Shown here in pieces: positions 37,189 to 49,046 of a stretch of 64,000 nucleotides of DNA. Origin of the DNA: Sipunculus nudus (lineage: Eukaryota > Annelida > Sipuncula > Golfingiida > Sipunculidae). The stretch covers positions 50,265,297-50,329,296 of the forward strand of contig CM049321.1 of assembly GCA_026874595.1 (NCBI GenBank). The letters are read 5' to 3'. How positions within the stretch are numbered: position 1 is the first letter of the stretch; each line of letters begins with the position of its first letter. The notes under the pieces were generated by a model. The model worked only from the letters and a program-made list of their open reading frames with translations, had not been told where the DNA came from and did no database searches. The translations under genes were made by a program, and so were the position numbers.

Positions 37189-37684
37189 TTCGTGGTAGTG
37201 GGCTTGCCAAAGGCGATTTCACAAAAACAAATCTGTTTCCATTTTTGTAATGTGTCAGGAGTCCTTCTTTTGTCCCTTCATATTGATATTTTATTTCAGT
37301 AAGTAACTCAAGCTTATATTCTGACTGTAAGTGTTCAACAATAGATTGATTGTCAAATGAGAGGGGGACATCTGCAATTGTGACTTTGATGGGTGCTGGG
37401 AAATTGTCTGAATTTCTTGCACTATAAGGGTGTGTGTCGGAAAGTTGTACAAACTTATTCCGTAGAGACAGTCCCTCTGTCAAAAGTTTTATTCTTGCAT
37501 CAATTGATTTCACATATATTCTCCACAGATTTCTTATTTTTTGTGCACCATCAATATTGTCCGAGCCAACAACCTGAGCTGCAGCAGAACAAACTTCATA
37601 AGGTCTCATAGAGTTTTTAATGTTTGTATCGGAAAGCACAGTGTCATTTTTAAAGAACACGGGCAACGCAGAGTCGTGTTCCAT
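37181..37684 (-). pseudogene. LINE ORF1, N-terminal RRM-like region
   Basis: The 167-codon frame has SAAAQVVGSDNIDGAQKIRN, LWRIYVKSIDARIKLL, IADVPLSFDNQSIVEHL, then YKNGNRFVFVKSPLASPLPR. This order (Trp-Arg-Ile-Tyr strand, VPLS strand, G-x-R-x-V strand, P-L-P-R end) is that of Tx1-clade ORF1 nucleic-acid-binding domains. It runs into a frameshift just after PLPR. Confidence 0.75.
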
Positions 37685-39156
37685 TCTGACAATTCTATCG
37701 TGTATTCAGCGCTTCGGTGAACAGGGTACCTGAACACGCGCCACACAAATCTGTGCCCTTACCGCAGGGCTTTCACTGAATGGTTCACTGAGCAGATAAT
37801 CACAGGATCTAATAATGCAATTCAATAATATTACTGTCAGTTTTACAAAGAATTCTTTGCAAAATTTACCTTATATTTTTACATCATTCGAAACTGTCCC
37901 TCATGGGTCTCTCAGCAAATTTTCATCAATATTCAGCTGGTAATACAGGTATAATTTGCCATAGAAAGAGAGAGTCTCTCAGAGCACACGTCCACTCACA
38001 ACGAGCACACAAGCGCTCTCTTGTATGTAAAACTTTACGCCGGCAGCGCTTTAGAAAACAAATTCTGTGTGACAAGTTTTAGAATCCAATAATGCTAATG
38101 AGGTCTTAGCAATTTCTTTTCCAAGACAGGATAAAATATATATTAACAGTTCCCTGATTTGCCACTTACAGCAATTATTTTTTTTTATTATTATTATATT
38201 AAACTAGGCCTTCAGACCTAATGCGAACCTGTGCAATGGGATATACATGAGGTATATCGCTTCCATGCTGGACCGTTACTGTTCAAGTATATGTTTGACA
38301 TGTATATGTACAATGCAAGCACTGAGCATTTTGAACCAAATTACAATACCAATTACACAAACGTCACTGCTGAACTATTTGCATAGGTGTAAACAACGCA
38401 AAATGAATATAAGTGGCACAACCAGTCTTGTGTACGAGGAAGCCATTAAAGATGTATGGACATAAGCAATTTCAGGCTTCAAACCACTCTTTGGCTATTT
38501 GCACAGATACACGAAATAAAACGATACAGGTAGATGAAAGCGATTATGTGTATCCGCCGAAATCAGAGTAGTACAGGTGAAGTGAGTCATCGATTGAGTG
38601 GTAAGGGGAAATAGAAAAATACTAATGATAACATAGTTCAACTGGGATGTGCTTAGTCAAAGGTTTTATAGAATAATTAAAAATGCTTGGGAAGCAGACC
38701 CACGCCAAATACTCCATTTTGATTGGTTTTATAGGCAAATTGGCTTAACGTAGTGCCAGGAGAATTCGCGTGTGGGTGTAAATTGTCGCAACAAAACCAC
38801 TGTATTATATTTCCCTTAGCCCATCCAAGATGCCATATTCTGTCATTTTTGCACTTCAGAAAATAACAACTCCATGTATGTTGAGCAAAAATATTTCTAA
38901 GTACATAAAAATTTATGTCGCTAAGCTCACATGCTTAAGGTGTTGACAGGAAACCTTGGAGGCGGATGTAAATTACCGCATAAACCGCTGTGTTACAGCT
39001 ATGGTGTGACGTTAAGTCGAGAGTTATCTCCCTCTGTCCACCATAGTTTTTATCAAAAGACATCTCGATAGAAAATCTGTAGTAAATCTACCGTTTATTC
39101 TGGTTTTAGTTAACATAGTTACTGCATGCCATCAGGGCCACACAAAACTAACAATT
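37685..39156. other. Interval upstream of LINE; no gene recognised
   Basis: The first part may be LINE 5' UTR. An (ATT)n-like run lies at 38170-38200. The frame at 38247-38465 is not recognised. Confidence 0.45.
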
Positions 39157-39483
39157 AGATTCGGAATACATCAAACCAGTTTTGAATGCTCTACACTGGT
39201 TTCCAGTTGAACAGCGAGGGATATTGAAGTTCTGACTCTGGTATATCAGTGACTCTATAGGCTTGCACCCCAGTATCTCCAGGAACTATCGCAACCACAA
39301 ATCCAAACAGTGCACTGCGTTCTGCTGACAAATTTTAATCTTAAATGATAAGCATACACTTGTATATTTTTTATGATGTTTATCAACTCTTTTGTACAGC
39401 GTTTTAGAGCACTCTGTGGATTTTACGCTTTATAAAATAATTTTTTATTATATTATAATTATTTTTATTATTATTATTATTAA
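39157..39483 (+). mobile_element. CR1/L2-like LINE 3' end with (ATT)n tail
   Basis: A plus-strand frame reads IKPVLNALHWFPVEQRGILK, then (after a shift) VLTLVYQ and RLAPQYLQELS, then LRSADKF. This is the C-terminal block of CR1/L2-like RTs (PVLxxLHWLPVxxR...LAPxYLxxL). It ends in a 3' tail with GCGTTTTAGAGCACTCTGTG, a CTTTATAAAATAA stretch and (ATT)n to 39483, as expected for this group. Stops and a frameshift show decay. Confidence 0.75.
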
Positions 39484-40344
39484 TTAGTCAACTCTTCTTT
39501 CTAACTTTTTCGGAGCAGTTTTTATCTGTGAATGATTTCTACGTTCTCAGTATCGGCGAGTTTAACTGTGTTTTAATGTTTTCCTTACTTTGTCATATTT
39601 TTCCCAAATGTACATTAATCTTACTTTCGATTTTGCTAATATATGCTCAATTTATTATATTCAAAATGGCTAACATTATATTACTTGGGTTCTGAATATA
39701 TTCCTTTCTGTTATAGTATACACACATTTTAAATGTGTAGAGCACTTAATATGTTCTAAACAAAAGCTTATTCTTAATTGGATACCCTCCACACAATACT
39801 TTGTTCAAGGTTAAAGGGGTATGATTACTAAATCATGATCTCATCCATTCTTTTATACAATTTTTTGTTGCATTCTGGTTGTTATGTTACTATGCTAGAT
39901 CACGCGTTGCCTTGGGACAAGATTTGCGCCAACTTTGACTAAGACTGTAATGGTAACGACCTAACTTTTAGTTTCAATGCTTTTCACATTCTTAATTTAA
40001 GTATGTTAATCTGCAGGATCCCATGTTGGTTTGTGACCACATGACAAGGCGGATCATCAGCTTCCTCTCATTTCATATTCGATCCGGATATGCTAGCCCG
40101 GTTTCTTCCGCGCCTGCGGGACCTGTGTATTTAATCAATCTCATTTCTGTGTTATAACGCCGCAGAAACCCCCTAAACGTAAACTCAAAGCACCCGCTAT
40201 GTACCGACGCCTCTTAGCACATCAGCGGTGTAGGTATAAAAGTAATGAAGAGGTTAATGTAGTCCTTCAAAAATATTGGATAAAAATTGTTTCAAGGCAG
40301 ATTACATATCCCGGTCGTCCCACATAACCTAAATCGAAGAGGTT
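39484..40344. other. Interval without a recognisable gene
   Basis: Nothing identifiable on either strand. Confidence 0.5.
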
Positions 40345-40552
40345 CAATATGCGTAAAAACTATCTCTGGAAGGTTGGCGTTCATTCGTGAGTGATAGACA
40401 ACTTTTGGACACCATCTCAGACTGTTGAAATCGAGTAATCACCTTGGGTGGTGGGCCGACCGTAACAAAACTCTCACTGCTCCTCGGTTGAGATTTGAAC
40501 CAACGATCCCCATGCTTTGAGTCTTGTGTTCTACCCTTAAACCACATACGTC
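40345..40552 (-). mobile_element. tRNA-derived SINE (minus strand), partial
   Basis: Read on the minus strand: TATGTGGTTTAAGGGTAGAA (A-box-like), ACTCAAAGCATGGGGATCG, then GGTTCAAATCTC (a near-perfect B-box) and a body with ACGGTCGGCCCACCACCCAA. The 3' half of the family is not recognisable. Confidence 0.75.
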
Positions 40553-42447
40553 GTGCGAATTCTTGAAATGTCTAGCAATTGTATCAAATTCACAGTACTA
40601 CTCTAGAAGCCCTTTGCCAGATCCTCGGCCTGGTTCCACGTAGTTGAACAAAAGCTTAGATTAATATGTAAAAGGTCACATTTCGGACCCGTCAGCAAAT
40701 TGGCTAAATCATTTTCATAGGACCCGGCTTGTTAATGGTGAAAGAACGTGACAGTTTTAAATAAATCTCAATATAGCCAGTAAATATTTCAGATGAGTTG
40801 GGAGGTGAGAAAATAGTTTTTGTTTCAATAGGTTTGACGTGCGTTTAGTTTGACTGGTTGCTGTATTTTCCTGATTAACCGGAATCAATGTTTAATATCA
40901 AACACAGATGAAGAAGAAGAAGAAAAATTGAAAGGATTTAACTTTAAAATTTAAGAAAATATTGATTTAATGTGCTTAAACAGTTCTGAAGTAGAGGCCC
41001 TCGTGATTTTGAGAGCAATCAACTTATTCTCAAGTGGCTGGACCTATTCACCGGGGAGAATGTATTATAATCGCACAGTTTAAGAGGACAAAGGTTAGCA
41101 AGGTGTGCTTGATTACTCGATTTCGTCCTGTCATTCATTATTTTACGTCAGTCTAGTCTACTTTTTTCTGTATGGACAGCGAAGTTCGTCCATCCGTACG
41201 TGAGATATCTTGTGCAACGGATATGATTGTTTTGACAAAATTCATCTGACCTTTCAACCAATAGATTATCACGCCAGAGTTCGGTGCTCAGCAAAATCCA
41301 TGTATATTTAGTGATTTTAGGGTTCAGCAGGCTTCTTCGTGATGCCGCCGCGATAACTTACCAAGAACATGATGTTTATTAATAAAACTCACTATAAATA
41401 TGCACTAATTGAGTTTCTCATCTGAATTCCTTTTTTGCGTAAAATTAATGAGATCAGATGTCCTTGGCTATATAATGCACTTTTTTTTTGCGATTTTGCT
41501 AGTTTAGATAGCTATTTTGTTTGGTCTTACTACATAACCATTGACGCCAATGAGTTGCAAAATTTGTCAGACCAGCGATACCCTGCTCTCATTCGTCGGG
41601 ACGCTCCTTTTTTTACCTTTTTTATGGCTTCCTGGAGGCAATATTTACCCCGGTGAGCAGTTTTAAACTTGTAAGCAGTTGTTTAGATTAATCTTATGAG
41701 ATTGTTGAAGAGCGAATGCAGCATGACCAGAGCGTACGATATGTAATATTTAAATGATTCCCTGAAACTGACGGTATTAGAACTTTCCCATTAGGCATTT
41801 TTTTTTTTCAGTGAAATGTTGATATCCTGATATAGCGAGCACAGCGGATATTTATAACAGCATTTTGCCGGTGATGAATGAGATACAACTCACTTGTGCT
41901 GATGAGAAAATTTGCCGTAAAACCACAACAACAAAAAAACAGGTAAAGAAATTTAAAAACATATCCATGGAGATTTCCTCTTCACTTCCGTGTCGAGGGA
42001 TGAAATTGGTAAAGCTGAAACATACAATATCTTTTTGGCTGCTGACTCCAGGATCAAATATTTTACAAGCTGCAATAAGTTTAATTCGACCGAGGAGAGC
42101 TGATAACTTCCACAGAGTTTGTCTACTAGTGAAGGATACTTTTGTTACAATTATTTTCTCTTTTTCCCTATTTTCGCCCTCGTAGGCGCTAGATCTCCAG
42201 TACAGAGGCCTGCAGGCTTGACTTGCGATCGGTCTTGATTGCAGACATCCTGTTCCAGTTAATATTTAATTAGAGAACGGGTTTGTGCCCGCTACGTGCA
42301 AACAGTACTAAGGCCACCTCAACTAAATTTCAAGAGCAAGAAACAGCCTCCAATTCTCTAAATAAATAATTACGCCAGATTATTTTTTTATTGATCAGAC
42401 AATGCTCAGTTAAATTTACAGGTTGGAGTTTATGGGATTATTATAGT
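40553..42447. other. Interval without a recognisable gene
   Basis: Frames at 41435-41656 and 41865-42185 are not recognised. The 42185-42250 segment resembles 42965-43025 (CCAGTACA...TTGCGATCGG), a short dispersed repeat. Confidence 0.5.
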
Positions 42448-42849
42448 TAGGGCTGGGTGTCTGTCAGGTTATTCCGATTTAATATGAATTGCAATGCATT
42501 AGGTAGGATGACCGGTATATGATTTGACGATGCGCATTGTGTTCTTTGTGTAAAATATTCTTAATTAAATTTTAATGGATGTTCTGCATATGTCTTGTTT
42601 CTTGATATTAATTAAATGACAACGACGATAATGAAAACTTCTCCTGCTTAGCTTGTTCTAAATATAGCAAATGAAAATAGTTCTAGCTTTATAAGTACTT
42701 AAGGTTTTAGCTTGATTTATTTGTATCCTCATTTTATGGCATTCACAATGTTTACTCGATACGACAACACAGCATTCAAAACATATCGTTAATTGTACCC
42801 ATGTAGCTTATCGATTCGTATCGATATATCGGGTATTGATATAACCCTA
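42448..42849. mobile_element. hAT-like MITE, copy 1
   Basis: Ends TAGGGCTGGGTGTC at 42448 and AACCCTA at 42849 are inverted. The interior near the right end has CGATTCGTATCGATA. Reverse-complemented, it aligns with 49047-49458 through CGATACGAATCGATA, GCTACAT and ATCGAGTAAACA. The TAGGGCTGGG-type end is common in hAT elements. I did not find a clean 8-bp target duplication. Confidence 0.6.
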
Positions 42850-44564
42850 ATATTTGAACAATATTGTATGGATTCCCCGCCCCCCCCCCCCCGCCCCACC
42901 CGAGTGCAAAACCATTTATTTCATTTTTTCTCCTCCTGTTTTCCATTCTTATCTCAGTGTATGAGCTAGAATTCCAGTACATTGGCGGGGAGGCTCCCTT
43001 GCGATCGGACGTCGATTGCCGACACATAGATTAAGGAAACAGGACTGGAAAAATGATCCTATATTTAAATTCAAACAAAAAGTTGTTTTGAATACATAAT
43101 ATACCTTTAAAGTATACCTCATTTTAAATCTGTCATAATTTTCTTTTTGATAGTACACATTTTTTTAACAATGGGCCAAAGAAGGTTCGAATGGATCTTG
43201 TTATTGATCCGGAACATGATCCGGAGTCAGGAACGACATTGAGGAAAAATGTACAGTCATTTATAAACAAAAGAATTAGGGATATAGGCCGAATAAGAGA
43301 ATACAAACACGGTCTTGTAAGCATCCAACAATATGGAAGCCAACAGACTTGCATTCCTTAGATTGCAGATTACAAGTTTTCTAAGTGTTCAGTCCATAAC
43401 GGAGACTGGCATCCTGTAGATATCTTTCCCTGGGTAACAGTACGTGGTTTTTGCGTCTTTGACTGCAAAAAGAGAAACTGAGCTAAAATCATTACCTTAA
43501 CTGTATATTTGTTTCAACAAGATCGCGTTTAGAGTTCGTTCTGACCTTATATTACAATCTGTATTACAGAGGGAACCAATGAGATTCTTATTGCAGGCCT
43601 TATGTTATGAGATCTCAAGGTTTTAGCCTGAGCAATGGAACGCGGCTGTTTTGCCTGCGCTAAGTTTATTAACTTTGGGCAGTCCACTTGACACCCCATC
43701 GCCATGTCCTGACTTTTACATACGGTGGACTTGAGACAAAATTGGTACCGCGGACAATTTTCTCTGATATCAGAACTGCGGTAATAGTGCTGCCCAACCT
43801 TTATAAAATAATAATGGGATGGTTACTTGTTATATCAGTCTAACCATTTAATCATTGAGAGATGAATAGCCTCATCTTTTCGTGTAATTTATACAAATTA
43901 TCCCTAAATTTTAAAATAGGCAGATGTTTTATGAGAATACAATTATCTGAATCATGGCATTATAACTAATTTATCCTGGAACTAAGCATTAATTAACAGT
44001 AACTCTTTTAAATCTAATTAATGATCTTCAAATCTGCCTTGTGCTCTGTCTTCCGTACTATACCAACCAAAAAATAACAAAAATTCGCTTTAATATATAT
44101 CTAATGTAAATCAAGATAGGGACATACTTTTCTTTAAACCCCCAAAAGACTTTATTAAGTTACACTGCTGTTTTTTTTTGTGTTTTTTTTTAGTTTTTCC
44201 TACATTTTGTTTTTTGGTCATTAGTCTTTGATAGGTCTTTATTATGGAGCTTTTGTACACCATTTACACAAACAAGTTAGTCAATTGACGGCATGGACAT
44301 GGGGAAATCTCATTATTGTTAAAACTATTCGAATGAGTATTCCAGGAGAGAACGAGTATTGGTCAGAGACAACTGTGGATCCTGTAACCTAATGCCAGTA
44401 ATAACGGTGCCGTTTTAATGGAAAGTTTGCAATATATATATATATATTGATCAAAATAAGGATTTCCTTACATTGTATCAAATGCACAAGGACAGGCCTT
44501 CGTCCCTAATCCCTAAACACTGAGGGAGACAGGTCTCCTTGTTCCCCTGAAAAAAGGTCCATAT
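42850..44564. other. Intergenic with dispersed repeat fragments
   Basis: Contains a poly(C) run at about 42877-42895, a plus-strand open frame 43128-43361 with no known match, and a short (TA)n at about 44432. No gene is recognised. Confidence 0.5.
43225..43395 (+). repeat. Dispersed repeat (related to 55310-55455)
   Basis: GGCCGAATAAGAGAATACAA then AGCATCCAACAA and TTGCATTCCTTAGATTGCAG recur as TGCCGAATTAGAGAATGC, AGCATCCAACAA and TGCATTCCCTACAATGCAG at 55355-55453. The last block also recurs at 58264-58285. Family unknown. Confidence 0.55.
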
Positions 44565-44933
44565 CTTGGACTCGGACTTTGACCCGGCTGCATTGGACTC
44601 GGACTTTGACTCGGCAACATTGGACTCGGACTTAGACCCGGTTGCATGGGCTCGGACTTTGACCCGGGTGGCTTGAACTCGGACTTTGTCCCGGGTGGCT
44701 GGGACTCGGACTTTGACCCAGGTGGCTTGTATTAGACTTCGACCCGGGTGGCCTGTATTGGACTTTGACCCGAGTGGCTTGTATTTGAATTTTAACCCGG
44801 GTGGCTTGTATTTGAATTTTAACCCGTGTGGCTTGTATTTGGACTTTGACCTTGGTGGCTTGTATTTGGAATTTGACTCGGGTGGCTTGGACTCGGACTA
44901 TGACCGCGTTTTTTTTTGGACTCGGAATTTGAT
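44565..44933. repeat. 27-bp minisatellite upstream of GPCR exon, copy A2
   Basis: About 13 units of the GGACTCGGACTTTGACCCGG-type repeat, better preserved than in A1. The 27-base period is a multiple of three, so a long open frame of (LYLxFDxGG)n type appears by chance (44686-45009). It ends 80-90 bases before the splice acceptor. Confidence 0.9.
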
Positions 44934-45023
44934 GGTGTGTACTCGACTAGTGTGTACCACACTAATGATTTATTTTAAATATTTACTGATCTATCTCTCA
45001 ATGTTTTAAATTTATCTATACAG

Positions 45024-45322
45024 AGATGGTCCTGTACGCCTTCCTTCTTCTTGCCGGGCTGAACAGCTGCGTCAATCCGTGGATCTTCTTCCTCTTCAAC
45101 TTGAACCTACTGAGACGTACCTTCCTGTGCCGAAATCGACAGAGTACGACTTTATCCAGGCTGCGAAAATTCGTCCCGCCGGAAAAACCGCCAGTCATCC
45201 CAACTGCCCATTCGCCACCTTTTGTTATGAAAATTGAAACTGAAGCAAGGGAAAAATATAATGAGCCAGCAACAATTTCAATGCATCTTCAGATGCGATG
45301 TTTCACTTTATCCGGAGGGTGA
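45024..45322 (+). CDS. Class A GPCR, terminal exon (TM7 and C-tail), copy A2
   Basis: The acceptor TTTATCTATACAG ends at 45023 and the exon then reads AG ATG GTC CTG TAC as in copy A1. TM7 and the helix-8-like start (to FLCR) are identical to A1 at protein level. The tail differs (NRQSTTLSRLRKFVPPEKPP) and continues past the A1 stop, through KIETEAREKYNEPATISMHL, to a stop at 45320-45322. As in A1, the NPxxY motif is NPWIF. No TM1-TM6 exon was recognised in the 44 kb between the copies, so this could be an alternative last exon, the end of a tandem gene with unrecognised small exons, or an orphan pseudoexon. Confidence 0.75.
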
Positions 45323-45645
45323 AGGTTTCGGCTTCAACAGACTGGTACAGGATTGTGTTAATTATAACATTATAACATATGTTTACAATACAGAACCCGT
45401 TCTTTCATCCACGTGGGCTATGTTCGTGGTAGTTGAGGGTGGATGGATAAAAACTGGTGTTCTTTTAAATACATAACGGCCCCGTATTAAGATGTATTTC
45501 CTAAACCTGATCCGTGTGCACATAAAGTAGCTAAGTGTTTACTCAGGGGGATGAAGGAAATGAAAGACGTAGTGTTTTTTTAGGATTACATTAATTGCAT
45601 ACAAAAGACGAATTTGGTAAGTTGTCGAATGGCAAATTACGTAAG

Positions 45646-45647
<2 letters not shown>

Positions 45648-45736
<89 letters not shown>

Positions 45737-45911
45737 AGTGGTATAGCCGTGTTAGTCAGAAGTAGACTTTCATGTAAAGAGAAAAGGGACGCCTTATAGA
45801 CAGACTTAAAAAAAGCAAGTTAGTCTATCTAAAAGGCGTCACTCTTTCTGTTTGCCTATATAATATATAGATATATAAATATATGTATATATATATATTT
45901 ATGTCTAAGTA

Positions 45912-45982
<71 letters not shown>

Positions 45983-46120
45983 CTGTGTTTGTAAAAGTGT
46001 GTGTATACATGTTAATATGTATATGTACATGTTAGTGGTAATGTAATGGACCGTTTTTATCAATGTATGTATTATTATTGTTATTCTATTTTCTTAGGGT
46101 GTCGAGTATTACTACAGACA

Positions 46121-46174
<54 letters not shown>
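45648..46174. repeat. TA tracts surrounding an A2-specific insertion
   Basis: (TA)n tracts lie at 45648-45733, 45917-45980 and 46123-46174. A1 has one tract at the matching place (1208-1261). The inserted DNA starts GTGGTATAGCCGTGTTAGTC and contains a long hairpin: 45778-45807 (AGGGACGCCTTATAGACAGA core) against 45815-45850 (TAGTCTATCTAAAAGGCGTC core). Origin unknown. The start resembles retroelement termini I remember from other animals, which I cannot verify. Confidence 0.7.
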
Positions 46175-46176
<2 letters not shown>

Positions 46177-46985
46177 TAAATTTATACACTTATAGGCGAC
46201 TTTTATTAATGCATAGAATGCCAGACACAAACCCACATACATCATTTCCTGTAATGAGGGATAGTAAACTGAAGTCTCTGGTACTAGTTTCTATCTGCCC
46301 TGCACAATTTTCTGGATATATGTTCTTTGTATGAACCTCAATACGTTTTGGCCTTATCTTAGTGACTTATAACAAAATGCAAATTGAAATCCACCGCAGT
46401 AGACCTTTACTTACTTTCTTGTCGATATTACGGACCCGAAAGCTCAGTGTTAATCGCTGTCGACAGGTGTCGCTAATGGCTTATTAAAAGTTTGTTATTA
46501 TATATATTAAACACACATACTTTCATACAGCAGGTGGAAACCACCCCCATGTAAATGATTATTATTTTCACTCATGTGACTTTATCATCAAATATACTCC
46601 AAAGGAACAGGAAAGTAAGAGGTATAACGGAAAACGTGGCTATATATATTCTGATATCACTGATGATGTCTGTCTAATCCGACTTTCCTGGTCTGTCAGA
46701 CCCTGTTCGGTATAGTAACCTTTCCGCCCCTGGAGACACAAAGCCAGGGCAGCCGTGACAGGCGCTTGAACTATCGGTTATTGCATATCGAAATGATGTA
46801 CATATAACATATATACAGACAAGGCACACGCAAGCAAACACAAACATACGTGATATTTAACCCTTATACTGAGGCAAACGGAAATGTGTTTGTGAAATAT
46901 ATGTTTTCTTTGATTTGATATATCAATATATTAATATTTTTAGTTAATCACATATTAACATATAATTCTTTATCATTTTATAGAA

Positions 46986-47091
46986 TACAGTAAAACCTCA
47001 CAAACACGACCACTTGCAGGACCATCAAAAGTGGCCGTCTTAGCGGGGTGGTCGCGATAGCTGGGTAGTCGTCAGGCGAGATCTCACTGTA
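46986..47091. mobile_element. Small pogo/Tc1-like MITE, copy 2
   Basis: Ends TACAGTAAAACCTC and ATCTCACTGTA. Orthologous to 2314-2418 and duplicated with block A. Confidence 0.6.
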
Positions 47092-47623
47092 GTTTTGATA
47101 GAATTTCTGGCAACTGTCAATGTGCAAAAGAGCTATGGTCCTAGTCATACAGCTATTCGTAATTTAAATTGTGACGTTGTGCATACATTTTAATCAAAGT
47201 GCATTATTGAACATTATTGTTGCTGCATTTTATAAACATTGGAATTTTTAGGAAAATTGCATTCACTTGGCCACAAAATTTGCGATTGACGATATGCTCA
47301 TTAAGCTTAATGTAGTTTTTTATTGTACTATCACGATTTCAGTAAATTATATTGTATTCTAAGCTGTCATTTTTTTCTCACACTGTTATATCCTGGACGG
47401 AGCTTAGCCGTGAACACAAGATTCAGTAGGCTGGTCAGCCTGTACTTAAGTCTTAACTGAAGTCATAGGCGGGAACGCACTCTAACAGCCGTCCGTGTTA
47501 TTGCATCAAAACCACCGTAAACAAGTTAATCTTTACTTTAGGGAACGAATGGTGAATGAACACTAAATTATATACGTGAGCTCACAAACCAAAATGTAAA
47601 TTCATCCGACTCTATGGTAACAG

Positions 47624-47763
47624 GCTTATTGCTGAGTGGCTACTGTCCAGTTACCAGTACGGAACACGTTTGTTTTCATGCGGTCAGAGATTCAACAAAC
47701 ATGCAGGGGTACTTTCCAATACGCCGAGCCAAAACGGAATTGTTCTCACACATGTTAGGTATT
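47624..47763 (+). other. Conserved 140-nt candidate exon (unknown gene), copy A2
   Basis: Same boundaries as 2956-3095: AG before GCTTATTGCTG and GTAAGT at 47764. The peptide core is STEHVCFHAVRDSTNMQGYF. Nine substitutions and no indel relative to A1. Confidence 0.35.
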
Positions 47764-49046
47764 GTAAGTAAATACAGACTATATGTAACGATTCATCTTG
47801 TTTTATTATATGTGACAGCGTACCTGTAGGTTTGGATACGTTGTCATAATGATAAACATATTTGCATCCTCATAGTGCGGCCCTCCTCATAGCGCGGTCC
47901 GAAACTGTCTGCTGTCAGAGGACCGAACTGATGCTAGACTCAGCTCCGATAATTCAAAATTAGGAAAGCATCATTAAGATGAGACCATTGGACCGAATAA
48001 CTTCTAGCCACCCGGCATTATAGGTATTTAGCTGATAGTCGACCGGCCTATGATTAAAATGACCTGCAAATTTTAATTAAAAAAAAAAACTAAATCATGA
48101 TCAAAATGAAAGTAATTTGTTTTTGGGTTCATTTTTAAAGTATAATTTGCTCCATTCGATCTAGAAATTTTATTTTGAAGTTGAAAATATATAGACATTC
48201 ACTGTCGAAATTTTTTAAGGGTATTTGCCGTTATGAGAGGAATGGAATAAGAAAGGTTGGTCTCTCAAGCACGACACGAGTCAACTTTGACCCCTCACAG
48301 CAAATTATTATAATGATTTTCAATCAGAAATTACTAACATATGGTTCAGCCGTTACGACATGTTTTTAAGGTAAAGAAAGATTTTTATAACGCTTCGTTT
48401 TGTTATGCTGGTTTATATCTGTTTAGCCTGACAAACCAACTGACTTCCCCCCTTAAATTACATTTTTTGCCTAAAATGCAGCCCCAACCAGTTATAACAG
48501 CGACTGCCAAACGTGTCCGCCATCTCAAACAAATTCAATAAAAACACTCCAATAAAAGCCACTAGAAACGTCGCATGTATTTCATAAACTGCGTTGGATG
48601 AAATTTGTCAGGATACCTCCAAGTGGCCTGCCAAAGACTCATGACTTTTTCGGCCTCTTCTAGACATTTTGATAATGTTATATAATTAAGGAAAGACCAC
48701 GTTTGCATGGGCCTTTTTGTCAGATGTTGCATATTGTTAGTATCGCATGTGGCATACTGATGTAAACGCTCTGGCACGCCACCGTTTCCTCCCGTAGGGA
48801 CCGACTGTGCTGCCCACACAGCCTGACTTTTCCTTTCCCGCGCACGACAATGTGACCATCTTCTTCCCCATAGTTTTTTTTTTTTTTAAATGACCTGATA
48901 AAATCCCCATATATGTAAAGGCGTGGTGAACAAAATCCTCGTTCGCTTATGTCATTACTATTAAAAATAACACGCTGATGTTCGTGAGGAATGACTTAAA
49001 AGTTATATTAGATGTAAAACCTCATGAAACAAACTTACATTTATAT

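Larger units (their letters stand above)
32595..37684 (-). mobile_element. Tx1/L1-like LINE, near complete but decayed
   Basis: On the minus strand the order is ORF1 (RRM-like region, zinc knuckle, NADAR domain), then ORF2 (AP-type endonuclease, RT, C-terminal zinc motif), as in Tx1-clade LINEs. At least six frame changes and one internal stop show it is inactive. Target duplications and exact ends were not found. The 5' region above 37684 may extend to about 37760 or beyond. Individual domains are listed separately. Confidence 0.85.
44565..48910 (+). repeat. Segmental duplication block A2 (pairs with 200-4236)
   Basis: Same-strand copy of A1, including the GPCR exon. Differences are the insertion between TA tracts (45648-46174), loss of the second TA tract of A1 and absence of the SINE at the right edge. 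The 47850-48075 stretch is nearly identical to A1. Confidence 0.9.

Noticed and set aside
32595-37684. A functional LINE or a cellular NADAR gene
   Set aside because: Multiple frame changes and an in-frame stop break every part, and the order of domains is that of a retrotransposon.
44686-45009. 107-residue protein with LYLxFDxGG repeats
   Set aside because: It is a frame through the 27-bp minisatellite. The same repeat in A1 is riddled with differences and has no equivalent frame.
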